A stretch of 64,000 nt of DNA from an uncultured SAR86 cluster bacterium (lineage in GTDB: Bacteria; Pseudomonadota; Gammaproteobacteria; Magnimaribacterales; D2472). The translations under genes and the position numbers were made by a program. Below the pieces are notes generated by a model. The model was given only the letters and a program-made list of their open reading frames with translations. It did not search any database and was not told the origin of the DNA. Of the stretch, positions 1-10,710 are shown in pieces (the stretch's first letter is position 1; every line of letters begins with the position of its first letter). The stretch is from contig CACOZT010000001.1 of the NCBI GenBank assembly GCA_902631785.1, forward strand, positions 382,741 to 446,740, given 5' to 3'.

Positions 1-435
1 AAGACTGTTGGGGTTTTAGGAGTTTCTTTTGGAACAACAAGAAGCCTTGCACAGTCAGTTTCAAAAGGCATTTACGAAACATATAACTTAAGTTTGAAAA
101 CTCTTCAATTCATAGGAAAAATGATTACAGGAAATATGGGTACCGAAAATCTAAGTGGCCCAATTGGCATAGCTCAGATGGCAGGAAATACTGCACAAGC
201 AGGATTTTTACCCTTCATGTATTTGATGGCTCTATTGAGTATAAGTTTAGCAGTGCTAAATCTGCTTCCAATACCAGTTTTAGATGGAGGACAGCTCACT
301 CTTTTGGGAATTGAAGCAATAAGAGGAAAGCCATTACCAGAAAAAGCAGAAAATATAATTTACACTGGCGGAGCAGCCATTGTTGTAATGTTAATGGTTT
401 TTGCCATTTTTAATGATATATCAAGATTCCTTTAG
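1..435 (+). CDS. rseP: RseP family site-2 zinc metalloprotease, C-terminal fragment (gene starts before window)
   Basis: Frame 1 is open from base 1. 'NLSGPIGIAQMAG...LLPIPVLDGGQL' is the S2P PDZ/LDG motif region. It lies directly upstream of bamA. Confidence 0.93.
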   Translation, partial: KTVGVLGVSFGTTRSLAQSVSKGIYETYNLSLKTLQFIGKMITGNMGTENLSGPIGIAQMAGNTAQAGFLPFMYLMALLSISLAVLNLLPIPVLDGGQLTLLGIEAIRGKPLPEKAENIIYTGGAAIVVMLMVFAIFNDISRFL

Positions 436-438
436 GCA

Positions 439-2865
439 ATGCAAATGAAAAATCTAAAGCTTATTTTTTTATCATTTCTGCTCACACTCAATCTTCATGC
501 ATTTGATGAATTCTTAGTGAGCGATATCAGAATAATTGGACTTCAAAGAGTTTCTACTGGAAGCATCTTTAATGTAATACCTATTAGTGTTGGAGATAGG
601 ATTGATATTAGGAAATCCAATGACATTGTAAGATCTCTTTTCTCAACTGAACAATTTGACGATATTCAAATAGGTAAAGATGGAAATACTTTAATAATTA
701 CTGTCCTTGAAAGGCCGTCAATATCATCAATTGAAATCTCTGGCAATAAAGCTCTCAAGACTGAACAGCTTTTAGAAAGCTTGGATGGAGTTGGTATCAA
801 AGAAGGAGAGGTCTATAAAAGATCAACACTTGAGAAAGTAAAATCAGAACTTGTAAGATCATATGCCTCAAATGGAAGATATGGCGCTGATGTAGAGATT
901 AATGAAATACTTAAACCAAGAAATAGACTTGAAATTAGTATTGAAGTTGATGAAGGGAACAGTGCAAAAATAAAAAAGATCTCAATAATTGGTAATGAAA
1001 CATTTACTGATGATGAATTGCTTGATAGTTTTGAATTGTCTGAAGGTTCATTCTTTTCTTTTTTATCAAGTAATAATCAATATTCAAGAGAAAAGCTTGT
1101 TGGTGATTTAGATAGCTTAGAATCATATTACAGAGACAGAGGATACCTAAAGTTTTCAATTGAATCTTCGCAAATAAGCCTATCAAGAGATAAAAAATCA
1201 ATCTTCATTACTTATAACGTCAATGAGGGTGATAAGTACATAATTGATGATGTCGATGTCATTGGAGAAATACCATTTGAAGAGGAGGTATACATTGAAA
1301 TTGTTAACAGTCTTAAAGGCCAAACTTATTCTCAGGCACAAATAACAGGAATAGAAGAATTTTTTGTTAATGTTTTAGGTAATAGGGGTTACGCATTTGC
1401 TGAGGTCAATGGAAATACTGAAACCACTGACGACTCAAATGAGGTAAAGCTAACTTTTACTGTTGTCCCTGGAAACAAAACATATACAAGAAAAATTCTT
1501 TTTACTGGTAATAATGTTACTCAAGATCACGTCTTAAGAAGAGAAATGAGGCAATTCGAGGGTGCATGGACCTCAGACAATAGTATTGAAGCCGGAAAGG
1601 TAAGGTTGGAAAGACTTGGATATTTTAAAGAGGTAAACGTTGAGACTATTCCAGTTATTGGAACAGAAGACCAAATAGATATCGTCTATAGCGTTGATGA
1701 AGAGACAACTGGAAGTGTTGGAGGCAATATTGGATATAGTGATTTTGGTTTGATGCTTGGTTTTAATCTTCAGGAGCAAAATTTTCTAGGTACAGGTAAT
1801 ACGGTAGGCATTGGAATTAACAAAAATATATATAGTGAGATGTATAACTTATCATTCATGGATCCATATGCAACAAAAGATGGCGTAAGTCTTGGCTATA
1901 ACCTCTATTTTAGAGAAACAGATTATGGCGAGTTTAACGTGGCAAATTATCTAACAAACTCAAACGGATTCGGAGCTCAATTTGGTTATCCAACATCAGA
2001 TATAACAAGATTGGGGTTTAATCTTACATATGATAAAACTGATATAGATATTGGAACTCTTCCTGCTAGAGAAATATATGATTTTGTATCTGCTGAGGGA
2101 AATGTTTTCGAAACACTTTCTGCTCAATTTACATGGCAAAGAGTGACATTAAATAGAGGATTGTTTCCAACAGCCGGCTCATCAACAGTTTTAAGTTTAA
2201 GTACCACTGTTCCGGGAAGCGATTTAAGTTATTACAGATCAAGCGTTAGACAAAGATACTATAGACCGATTTCATCCAACCTCGTTTTTGGATTTAGTGG
2301 CGAATTGGGATATTTGGATGCTTATGGTGATACTGAAGAAACACCTTTTTTCCAAAACTTTTATGCGGGTGGACCAAGATCTTTAAGAGGATTTGAATCA
2401 AATACTCTTGGTCCAAGAAGTACAGATGCGCCTTGTTATGAATTTAACTATGAAGAAGAAACATGTCCAAATCTCATTGATATCGATGGTGATGGTGAAT
2501 TAGACGCACCATACCTTAATCCATATGCTGGTTCTACATCAAGGTACCGAGATAGACCAATTGGAGGAAACATTAAGGTTGAAGGCAGCTTACAATTAAT
2601 ATTTAAACTTCCATTTATCGAAGATCAAAGGTCTCTTAGATCAGCTTTTTTCTTCGATTTTGGAAATGTGTTTTCTGATAATTGTAAAGATTATCAAATT
2701 AACTGTTATAAACCAGCGCTTGAAGACCTAAGATATTCATATGGTGTTGGTGTAACTTGGATTACTGGATTTGGACCTTTGAGTTTGGCAATATCAAAAC
2801 CAACCAATGCCGGACCTCAGGAGAGAACAGAAGAATTCCAATTTACAGTAGGAAATGTTTTCTAG
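439..2865 (+). CDS. bamA: Outer membrane protein assembly factor BamA
   Basis: Signal peptide, POTRA repeats, 'GGPRSLRGFESNTLGPRS' (VRGF-type motif), C-terminal beta-signal ending in F; syntenic with skp-lpxD. Confidence 0.97.
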   Translation: MQMKNLKLIFLSFLLTLNLHAFDEFLVSDIRIIGLQRVSTGSIFNVIPISVGDRIDIRKSNDIVRSLFSTEQFDDIQIGKDGNTLIITVLERPSISSIEISGNKALKTEQLLESLDGVGIKEGEVYKRSTLEKVKSELVRSYASNGRYGADVEINEILKPRNRLEISIEVDEGNSAKIKKISIIGNETFTDDELLDSFELSEGSFFSFLSSNNQYSREKLVGDLDSLESYYRDRGYLKFSIESSQISLSRDKKSIFITYNVNEGDKYIIDDVDVIGEIPFEEEVYIEIVNSLKGQTYSQAQITGIEEFFVNVLGNRGYAFAEVNGNTETTDDSNEVKLTFTVVPGNKTYTRKILFTGNNVTQDHVLRREMRQFEGAWTSDNSIEAGKVRLERLGYFKEVNVETIPVIGTEDQIDIVYSVDEETTGSVGGNIGYSDFGLMLGFNLQEQNFLGTGNTVGIGINKNIYSEMYNLSFMDPYATKDGVSLGYNLYFRETDYGEFNVANYLTNSNGFGAQFGYPTSDITRLGFNLTYDKTDIDIGTLPAREIYDFVSAEGNVFETLSAQFTWQRVTLNRGLFPTAGSSTVLSLSTTVPGSDLSYYRSSVRQRYYRPISSNLVFGFSGELGYLDAYGDTEETPFFQNFYAGGPRSLRGFESNTLGPRSTDAPCYEFNYEEETCPNLIDIDGDGELDAPYLNPYAGSTSRYRDRPIGGNIKVEGSLQLIFKLPFIEDQRSLRSAFFFDFGNVFSDNCKDYQINCYKPALEDLRYSYGVGVTWITGFGPLSLAISKPTNAGPQERTEEFQFTVGNVF

Positions 2866-2901
2866 TTAATATAAAATGGTCAAATCCAATAAGGTGTAAT
2901 T

Positions 2902-3438
2902 ATGAAAAATATGATAAAAATTTACTTGCTATCCTTAATTTTAATTGCAACTCCATTGATTGCAATGGACGGTATTGCGGTTATTGATATGAGAACGGCT
3001 GTATTATCTACTCAGTCAGCAGCAGATGCATTTAAGGCATTGGAAGAAGATCCAGATTACTCATCAAATCTTGAAGAAGCAAAATCAATACAAGCAGATA
3101 GACAAGCTATGGCTGAAAAGTTACAGAAAGACTTTGAAACACTGTCTCAAGAACAAGTTGCTGAAATGCAGAGAGATATTCAAGAAAAAGGACAAGATCT
3201 TGAGTTTTTAGCAGGCAAGATTCAACAAGCACAAGAGGAAACTGCTGCAAAAATTTTTAATGACACTGGACCGGCGATGCAAAAAATTATTGGTGAATTG
3301 ATAGCTGCTAAACAAATTAAAGTTCTGCTTTCAAAAAATGAAGCTTTGCTTTTTAGTGATCCTGCCCTAGATCTTACTGATGATGTTACGTCAATGCTTG
3401 ATGTTGCCGCTTCTGAGGCTTCATCGCAGACTGATTAG
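2902..3438 (+). CDS. skp: OmpH/Skp family periplasmic chaperone
   Basis: Signal peptide, coiled-coil rich body, position between bamA and lpxD. Confidence 0.85.
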   Translation: MKNMIKIYLLSLILIATPLIAMDGIAVIDMRTAVLSTQSAADAFKALEEDPDYSSNLEEAKSIQADRQAMAEKLQKDFETLSQEQVAEMQRDIQEKGQDLEFLAGKIQQAQEETAAKIFNDTGPAMQKIIGELIAAKQIKVLLSKNEALLFSDPALDLTDDVTSMLDVAASEASSQTD

Positions 3439-3440
3439 TA

Positions 3441-4376
3441 GTGTCAGAGCAGAAAAGCTTTACTCTTAAAGAATTAGCAAACGCAACTGATTCAATAATA
3501 GTTGGAGATGAAAATTGTGTGGTTGATAACTTGTCTTCCATTAAAAATTCATCGAAATCTTCCATCACTTTTTTATCAAATAATAAATATTCCTCTTCGC
3601 TAAAGTCCTCAAAAGCCTGTGCAGTTATCGTCCATAATGATTTTGAGGACGATAAAAATTTTAATTATTTAAAAACGGATGATCCTTATCTAACGTATGC
3701 AAAAATCTCAAATTTATTTGAAGAAGATAGCGATATAAAAATTCCTTTTATCCATAAATCCTCTGTAATTTCTGATAAAGCAACAATTCATAAAGATGTA
3801 TACATAGGACCTAATTGCAATATTGGGCCTAATTGTAATATAGGACCAAATGTTATTATTCATTCAAACTGTTCTCTCGTTAAAGATGTAAACATTGCTT
3901 CTGATACTGTTGTTCAAAATGGAGCTGTTTTAGGATCAGATGGATTTGGATTTGCACCAACAAAAAAAGGATATGTAAAAATAAAACAATTAGGCAAACT
4001 TAACATAGGAAGAAATGTTGAAATTGGAGCAAATTGTACAATTGATAGAGGGGCTTTAGATAATACTGAAATTCATGATGGAGTAATTCTTGATAATTTA
4101 GTTCATATTGCACATAACGTAATTATTGGTGAAAATTCAGCAATAGCTGCTTCATGCGCAATTGCAGGCTCTACAAAAATCGGTAAAAATTTTCAAATGG
4201 GCGGTTTATCTGGAGTTCTTGGCCATCTAGAAGTTTGTGACAACGTCACTATCGGAGCCCATACTTTGATTACAAAAAATATTACTGAGCCAGGAAATTA
4301 TGTAGGCATAATGCCAGCACAAGAGCATAAAGATTGGGCTAAATCATCAGTTTTGATTAAAAAACTTAGCAAATAA
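3441..4376 (+). CDS. lpxD: UDP-3-O-acylglucosamine N-acyltransferase LpxD (GTG start)
   Basis: Hexapeptide repeats, 'LGSDGFGFAP', 'IDRGALDNTEI'; lpx operon order. Confidence 0.96.
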   Translation: MSEQKSFTLKELANATDSIIVGDENCVVDNLSSIKNSSKSSITFLSNNKYSSSLKSSKACAVIVHNDFEDDKNFNYLKTDDPYLTYAKISNLFEEDSDIKIPFIHKSSVISDKATIHKDVYIGPNCNIGPNCNIGPNVIIHSNCSLVKDVNIASDTVVQNGAVLGSDGFGFAPTKKGYVKIKQLGKLNIGRNVEIGANCTIDRGALDNTEIHDGVILDNLVHIAHNVIIGENSAIAASCAIAGSTKIGKNFQMGGLSGVLGHLEVCDNVTIGAHTLITKNITEPGNYVGIMPAQEHKDWAKSSVLIKKLSK

Positions 4377-4377
4377 A

Positions 4378-4821
4378 ATGAAAATTTCGAAAGATGATAT
4401 TAAAAAATATCTTCCTCATAGAGAACCTTTTCTTTTCATAGATGAGGTTATAAATATTGATATAAATAATGAAATACATGCAAGAAAGATTATTACAAAT
4501 GATGAATATTTTCTTGAAGGTCATTTTCCTGATAATCCCATTTTTCCTGGCGTAATAATTATCGAAGCTTTGGGGCAAGCATCAGGAATACTTGGTTTTG
4601 TAACTATGGGTAAAACACCTGAGGAGGGTTCAATTTACGTATTAGCAGGAGTCGATAAAGTAAGATTTCGAAAAAGAGTTAGACCAGGTGATACTATAGA
4701 TATCTATAGCAAGGTTCTTGGAGAAAAAAGAGGAATTTGGAAATTTGACTGCAGGGCTGAATTAAATAAGGAATTAGTTTGTTCTGCAGTTATTTTGTGT
4801 GCAGATAGGAAGGCAGTATGA
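4378..4821 (+). CDS. fabZ: 3-hydroxyacyl-ACP dehydratase FabZ
   Basis: 'LPHREPFLFIDEV', 'GHFPDNPIFPGVIIIEALGQ'. Confidence 0.97.
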   Translation: MKISKDDIKKYLPHREPFLFIDEVINIDINNEIHARKIITNDEYFLEGHFPDNPIFPGVIIIEALGQASGILGFVTMGKTPEEGSIYVLAGVDKVRFRKRVRPGDTIDIYSKVLGEKRGIWKFDCRAELNKELVCSAVILCADRKAV

Positions 4822-5597
4822 AAGTTCATTCAACGGCAATCATTCATGATAAATCTAAAATAGATGATTCAGTAGAAATTGGTCCATTCTGCATAATTGA
4901 CGAAGATGTTGAAATTAAAAAAGGCACAAAGTTATTGAGTCATGTTGTTCTTAGAGGGCCCACAACAATTGGTGAAGATAATGTTTTTTATCAATTTTCT
5001 ACAATAGGAGAGGATACTCCTGATAAAAAATTTAAAGGCGAAAAGACAAAACTTGAAATAGGAGATAGAAATATCTTCAGAGAAGGAGTAACTGTTCATA
5101 GAGGAACTGTGCAAGATAAAAGTTTGACATCTATTGGATCTGATAATCTTTTGATGGCATATTCGCATGTTGCTCATGACTGTGAAGTTGGAAATGGAAA
5201 TGTTTTTGCAAATAATGCCGGTATAGCTGGACATGTTAGAGTTGGAAATAATATTACAATTGGAGCTTTAACTACCGTTCACCAATTTTGTAATTTAGGC
5301 GATTACTCATTTATCGGGATGAATACTTCAATAAATATGGATATTCCAGCTTTCGTAAAAGTTGCGGCTGATCCTGCAAGAATAATAGGATTAAATTCAG
5401 TTGGAATGGCAAGAAACGATATTAGCGCTGATTCTATATCCCTTATTAAAAAAGCTTACAAGCTTGTCTACAGGAAAGGTTTAAAAATTGATGACGCTAT
5501 TAAAAAATCAAAGGAACTTAATAAAGATCATAATGATTCTTTTTTAGATATATTTATAAACTCTTTAGAGATGTCTGAAAGAGGAATTCTAAGATAA
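4818..5597 (+). CDS. lpxA: Acyl-ACP--UDP-GlcNAc O-acyltransferase LpxA
   Basis: Left-handed beta-helix hexapeptides, 'AHDCEVGNGNVFANNAGIAGHV'; operon position. Confidence 0.97.
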   Translation: MKVHSTAIIHDKSKIDDSVEIGPFCIIDEDVEIKKGTKLLSHVVLRGPTTIGEDNVFYQFSTIGEDTPDKKFKGEKTKLEIGDRNIFREGVTVHRGTVQDKSLTSIGSDNLLMAYSHVAHDCEVGNGNVFANNAGIAGHVRVGNNITIGALTTVHQFCNLGDYSFIGMNTSINMDIPAFVKVAADPARIIGLNSVGMARNDISADSISLIKKAYKLVYRKGLKIDDAIKKSKELNKDHNDSFLDIFINSLEMSERGILR

Positions 5598-6719
5598 GTG
5601 TCTAACAAAGATGTTCTTAACATTGGAATAGTTTGCGGAGAACATTCTGGTGACACGCTTGGCGCAGGACTTATAAAAGAACTAAAAAAATATCATGATA
5701 TAAATTTATATGGAGTAGGTGGACCAAAATTAGAAAAATTAGGTCTTAACTCTTCTTTTCATTTCTCAGAAATTAATGTTATGGGTCTTTTGGATCCTTT
5801 ACTAAAAATCTTCAAACTATTGGGCCTAAGAAAGAATTTAATAAATCTTTTTATTGATAAGAAAATAGATCTTTTTATAGGCATTGATTCACCAGACTTT
5901 AACATGGGGATACATAAAGCTCTTAAAAAGAAAAGTAATAATAAAAATATTCAAATAGTTAGTCCTTCTGTTTGGGGATGGAGACAAGGAAGAATCAAAT
6001 CGATTCAAGCATATATTGATTTAACATTATGTTTATTTAATTTTGAGCATAACTTTTATAAGAAAGTTGGACATAATAGCTTCCATCTTGGACATCCTTT
6101 TTATGATTTGAATAAAGTAAATAAGGAAGAAATTATTAAAAAGTATAGTTTAGATGAATCAAAAAGATTTTTATCTGTTCTTCCTGGCAGCAGAAAATCA
6201 GAAATTATTAGCATGATGCCAGTTTATAGAGAGTTTATTAAAAAACATTTTGAAAAGAATGAAGATCACGTTTACTTAATATCTGCTGCTGATAAGAAGC
6301 TTAAGTCATTGATTGAAAAATATTTTGATACAGAAAAATTGCCAATTATGATTGCTGAAGAATCTATGAGAGATTTTTTATCTATATCGAGTCTTTCAAT
6401 AGTTACATCTGGAACCGCAACTCTTGAAGCATCCATATTAGAGTGTCCTCCGATTATTTGTTATAAAACTAGCTCTTTTAATTATTCAATTATTTCAAGG
6501 ATGTTAAAAATTGATGATGTAGGTCTTCCAAATTTGTTGCTTGGTAAAAGATATTATATGGAGCTTATTCAAAATGAATGCAATGTTAAAAACATTTTAG
6601 ATGCAGTTAGAAAAACGGAAGAGTTAATTCCTTATAGCTCTGAAAATGCTTCTTTGATAAAAGATATAATCAAAGGTAATGGATATTCAGAAGCAATAAA
6701 AGTCATAAAAGCACTTTGA
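5598..6719 (+). CDS. lpxB: Lipid-A-disaccharide synthase LpxB (GTG start)
   Basis: 'GEHSGDTLGAGLI', 'SPSVWGWRQGR', 'LPGSRKSEI'; operon position. Confidence 0.96.
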   Translation: MSNKDVLNIGIVCGEHSGDTLGAGLIKELKKYHDINLYGVGGPKLEKLGLNSSFHFSEINVMGLLDPLLKIFKLLGLRKNLINLFIDKKIDLFIGIDSPDFNMGIHKALKKKSNNKNIQIVSPSVWGWRQGRIKSIQAYIDLTLCLFNFEHNFYKKVGHNSFHLGHPFYDLNKVNKEEIIKKYSLDESKRFLSVLPGSRKSEIISMMPVYREFIKKHFEKNEDHVYLISAADKKLKSLIEKYFDTEKLPIMIAEESMRDFLSISSLSIVTSGTATLEASILECPPIICYKTSSFNYSIISRMLKIDDVGLPNLLLGKRYYMELIQNECNVKNILDAVRKTEELIPYSSENASLIKDIIKGNGYSEAIKVIKAL

Positions 6720-7270
6720 GAAAGGGAATTATTGCAGGCACTGATGAGGTAGGTAGAGGCTGTTTAGCTGGGCCCGTTGTAGCTGCAGCTGTAATACTAA
6801 AGAAAAAAATAGAAAATCTAGATGATTCAAAAAAATTAACCTCAAAAAAGAGAAACACATTATCAAATATAGTTCTTGAGAGTTCTTATTATGGATTTGG
6901 AGTTGTTACCAACGATGAGATAGATCAAATTAATATTCTCAATGCTTCTTTATTAGCAATGAAAAGAGCTATACTAAACTTACCAATAAAACCTACTTTG
7001 GTTTTGGTCGATGGCATATATAAACCTGATTTAGATATCCCAATGAAGACTATTATTGGTGGTGATTCACTTGAAGATGCAATTAGTGCAGCTTCAATCA
7101 TCGCTAAAGTTTACAGAGATAACCTTATGATTGAGTACAATAAAATATATCCTGACTATAGTTTCGAAAAGAACAAAGGGTATGGAACTAAAGAGCATTT
7201 TTTTGCAATTCAAAAAAAAGGTATTTGTAAAATTCATAGAAAATCATTTAAAGGTGTCTTAAGCAAATGA
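6716..7270 (+). CDS. rnhB: Ribonuclease HII (TTG start overlapping lpxB stop)
   Basis: 'GTDEVGRGCLAGPVVAAAV', 'SIIAKVYRD'. Confidence 0.96.
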   Translation: MRKGIIAGTDEVGRGCLAGPVVAAAVILKKKIENLDDSKKLTSKKRNTLSNIVLESSYYGFGVVTNDEIDQINILNASLLAMKRAILNLPIKPTLVLVDGIYKPDLDIPMKTIIGGDSLEDAISAASIIAKVYRDNLMIEYNKIYPDYSFEKNKGYGTKEHFFAIQKKGICKIHRKSFKGVLSK

Positions 7271-10200
7271 CTCAGTTATTCTCTCACTTAAGAGTTTCAT
7301 CTGAGTTTAGTATCTCTCAGGGACTTCTAACAGTTGATCAAATAGTAGATAACGCAGTTCGCTATTCTGTTCCGTCTGTCGCACTAACAGATAAATCAAA
7401 TATGTTTGGACTAGTGAAGTTTTTTAATAAATGTGAGTCAGCTGGCATTAAACCTATATCCGGATCTTCAATCAGATTAATTTTTGACGATGATGAAATT
7501 TCATATGAATTATTATGCTTGGCTAAAACGAATAATGGCCATAAAAATTTAATGAAGATAATTTCTAATGCACATAATAATAGTTCGTTTAATCTGCCGA
7601 TCATACAATTTAATGATTTAGTGAAATTAAAAGACGATATTGTTGTTATTTCAGGTGGAAAGGGAAGCCATATATTTGAGTTTTTAAAAACAAATAATGT
7701 TTCAGATGCATTAAAGAGAATTGATGATTTTAGAGATAATTTTGGTGATGATTTTGTCCTTGACGTTCAAAGAACAAACAGATCTGATGAAATGGAATAT
7801 CTAAAGAATGTTTTACCAATTGCAAAAGATAAGGGAGTGCCTCTAATAGCTACAAATGATGTCTTATTTGCACAACAAGATGATTTTGAAATTCATGAAA
7901 CGAAAGTTTGTATCAACACTGGAAAAACTTTAAATGATCCAAATAGAGAAAGAGTATTTTCTGAGCATCAATACTTTAAGTCTCCTCAAGAGATGATAGA
8001 GCTTTTTAAAGAATATGATTCATTAATTGATAATACAAATGAGATATCAAAAAAATGTAATGTTTCTCTTGAAACAAAGGGTTACTTTTTACCAGAGTAT
8101 CCAGTTCCAAAAAAACATGATTTTGATTCATACTTACAAGAAATATCAACTAATAGGATTGAATCCTATATCAAAGATTTTAATATTGAAAAACGTAATG
8201 AATATCTCGATAGATTAAATTATGAATTAGAGCAAATAAAGACAATGGGCTTTTCAAGCTACTTTCTTATTGTTTATGATTTTATAGAGTGGTCTAAAAA
8301 TAATGATGTTCCAGTAGGCCCTGGTAGAGGCTCAGGAGCAGGTTCATTAGTAGCGTTTGCTCTTGGTATTACAACTTTAGATCCTATTTTCCATGGACTT
8401 TTATTTGAAAGATTTCTTAATCCTGAAAGACTATCAATGCCTGATTTTGATGTAGATTTTTGTATGGACAAAAGAGATATGGTTATAGAGTACGTTAGCA
8501 AAAAATATGGCTCTGAATCAGTATCACAAATTGCAACTTTTGGAACAATGGCTGCTAGAGCAGTTGTTAGAGACGTGGCAAGGGCATTAGGGAAACCATA
8601 TGCTCTTGGAGATAGAATCTCCAAAATGATACCTTTTGCGCCTGGAATGACTCTTGATAAAGCTCAACAAGAACAACCAATTTTTGCTCAAAGTATTAAA
8701 AACGATTCTGAAGTAAGGGAAATAGTTGATTTATCTTATAAACTTGAGGGCATTGCCAGAAATGTTGGAAAACATGCAGGTGGGGTGGTTATTGCACCTG
8801 GAAGCATATCAGATTTTTGTCCAGTATATGTTGATCGCCAATCAGATTCAGTCATGACTCAATATGATAAAGATGATGTTGAAAAAATTGGTCTTGTTAA
8901 ATTTGATTTTCTTGGATTAAGAACATTAACTGTTATTGATAGAGCGGTTAAATCTATAAATAAGAATTTAGACGAATCAAAAAAAATAGATTTAAATAAT
9001 ATCCCACTCAATGATGAAAAAGTTTTTAAATTACTTTCATCAGGAAAAACAATGGCCGTTTTTCAGCTTGAATCTTCTGGTATGAGAGATTTAATAAAAA
9101 GACTCAAACCCACTAAATTCGAAGAGATAACAGCTCTTCTAGCTTTATATAGGCCTGGACCATTAAATTCAGGAATGCATGATGAATTTGTTGACAGAAA
9201 ACATGGAAAGAGCCCAGTTACTTACCCACATAAGTTGCTTGAGAAGGTGTTGGAAGAAACTTATGGAGTCATTGTTTATCAAGAACAAGTTATGGAAGCT
9301 GCAAGAGTCTTAGCTGGCTTCTCACTAGGCCAAGCAGACATCTTAAGAAGAGCTATGGGTAAAAAGAAAAAAGAGGAGATGGAAGAACAAAGAGAAATAT
9401 TTGTTAAGGGCTGTCTAAAAAATGATATAACAGAAAAAAATGCTGAACAGATATTTGATTTAATTAATCAATTTGCAGAGTATGGATTTAACAAATCTCA
9501 CTCGGCTGCTTATGCATTGATTTCATATCAAACAGCATATTTAAAAACATATTATCCTGAGCACTTTATGGCGGCTGTTCTATCTTCTGAGCTTGGAAAT
9601 ACTGACAAAATTTATGCGTTAACTCAAGAATGTACAAGAATGGGTATAGAAGTTCTTAAACCAAATGTTCAAACAAGTAATAAAAAATTCGAAGTAAATG
9701 TTGAATCAAAAATTGAATATGGTTTGGGGGCTATCAAAGGAGTTGCCGATGCATTTATTGACCATCTCTGCTCTTCGAGAGAAAAAACTAAATTTAAAGA
9801 CCTATGGGACTTTTCCAAAAAGATTGATATAAGACTAGGAGGAAAAAAATCCTTAGAAGCTTTATCACAATCAGGGGCTTTTGATTCGTTAGCTCCAACA
9901 AGATCTGTTGCAATTGAGTGTACTAAAGATATGTTAAATGATGGGAAACAACTTAATGGCAATTCAAATCTAAAGAGCGGTGATCTTTTCTCTGAGATGG
10001 AAGAAAATTTTGATCCTTACGAAAAGTATAAGAATATTCACGAACTTACACTTAGTGAAAAACTGGAATTTGAGAAAAAATCTCTTGGATATTACCTTTC
10101 AGGACATCCTGTTTTAGCAATTGAAAACAAAATTAAGAAAATAAGATCTAAGAAAGTAAATCAATTAAATAATGATGTAAAAAAAGCTTCTTTGGTATGT

Positions 10201-10707
10201 CTTATTAACAGTGTCAGACAAATAAAAGATAGAAAAGGCAAACCACTAACTTTTATCAATTTTGATGATGGAACTGGCACAATGGATGGAATAGTTGCCG
10301 GTGATGTATTGGAAAATTGCCATAGCTTTTTAAAAGAGGGCGAAATTTTGAATCTTAAAGGTGCTATCGAAGTTGATGATTACAGAACTAATGATCTTGG
10401 ATCACTTATGTTTAGAATGCGGGTTAAAGAGGTGAGTCAATTAGATACCGAATTAAACAAAAGAGTTAATGAGGTATTAATTAACATAGTAGATTCTGAA
10501 GCAATTTCACTTGAAGAATTTTCGAAACTTCTTGATACAGTAGATAAAAGATTTTGGGAGAGTGGAGATTGCAGGCTGACTGTAAAAGTAAGCTCAGATA
10601 AGTCTGAAGCAATTATAGATATTGGAGATAATTTCAAATTCAATCCTTCACTTGAAAATTTGTTCCATCTTGAAGACATTTTTGGTAAAAATATTTTAGA
10701 GATTTAA
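7267..10707 (+). CDS. dnaE: DNA polymerase III subunit alpha
   Basis: 1146 aa; PHP domain, 'PVGPGRGSGAGSLVAFALGIT', 'PDFDVDFC'. Confidence 0.98.
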   Translation: MTQLFSHLRVSSEFSISQGLLTVDQIVDNAVRYSVPSVALTDKSNMFGLVKFFNKCESAGIKPISGSSIRLIFDDDEISYELLCLAKTNNGHKNLMKIISNAHNNSSFNLPIIQFNDLVKLKDDIVVISGGKGSHIFEFLKTNNVSDALKRIDDFRDNFGDDFVLDVQRTNRSDEMEYLKNVLPIAKDKGVPLIATNDVLFAQQDDFEIHETKVCINTGKTLNDPNRERVFSEHQYFKSPQEMIELFKEYDSLIDNTNEISKKCNVSLETKGYFLPEYPVPKKHDFDSYLQEISTNRIESYIKDFNIEKRNEYLDRLNYELEQIKTMGFSSYFLIVYDFIEWSKNNDVPVGPGRGSGAGSLVAFALGITTLDPIFHGLLFERFLNPERLSMPDFDVDFCMDKRDMVIEYVSKKYGSESVSQIATFGTMAARAVVRDVARALGKPYALGDRISKMIPFAPGMTLDKAQQEQPIFAQSIKNDSEVREIVDLSYKLEGIARNVGKHAGGVVIAPGSISDFCPVYVDRQSDSVMTQYDKDDVEKIGLVKFDFLGLRTLTVIDRAVKSINKNLDESKKIDLNNIPLNDEKVFKLLSSGKTMAVFQLESSGMRDLIKRLKPTKFEEITALLALYRPGPLNSGMHDEFVDRKHGKSPVTYPHKLLEKVLEETYGVIVYQEQVMEAARVLAGFSLGQADILRRAMGKKKKEEMEEQREIFVKGCLKNDITEKNAEQIFDLINQFAEYGFNKSHSAAYALISYQTAYLKTYYPEHFMAAVLSSELGNTDKIYALTQECTRMGIEVLKPNVQTSNKKFEVNVESKIEYGLGAIKGVADAFIDHLCSSREKTKFKDLWDFSKKIDIRLGGKKSLEALSQSGAFDSLAPTRSVAIECTKDMLNDGKQLNGNSNLKSGDLFSEMEENFDPYEKYKNIHELTLSEKLEFEKKSLGYYLSGHPVLAIENKIKKIRSKKVNQLNNDVKKASLVCLINSVRQIKDRKGKPLTFINFDDGTGTMDGIVAGDVLENCHSFLKEGEILNLKGAIEVDDYRTNDLGSLMFRMRVKEVSQLDTELNKRVNEVLINIVDSEAISLEEFSKLLDTVDKRFWESGDCRLTVKVSSDKSEAIIDIGDNFKFNPSLENLFHLEDIFGKNILEI

Positions 10708-10710
10708 AAG

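Noticed and set aside
3441-7270. Overlapping or 1-4 nt junctions among lpx genes, rnhB and dnaE
   Set aside because: Tight translational coupling of this operon is ordinary in compact genomes.
10708-10710. Missing accA between dnaE and tilS compared with E. coli
   Set aside because: Gene order here varies among gammaproteobacteria; accA is probably elsewhere and cannot be assessed from this window.
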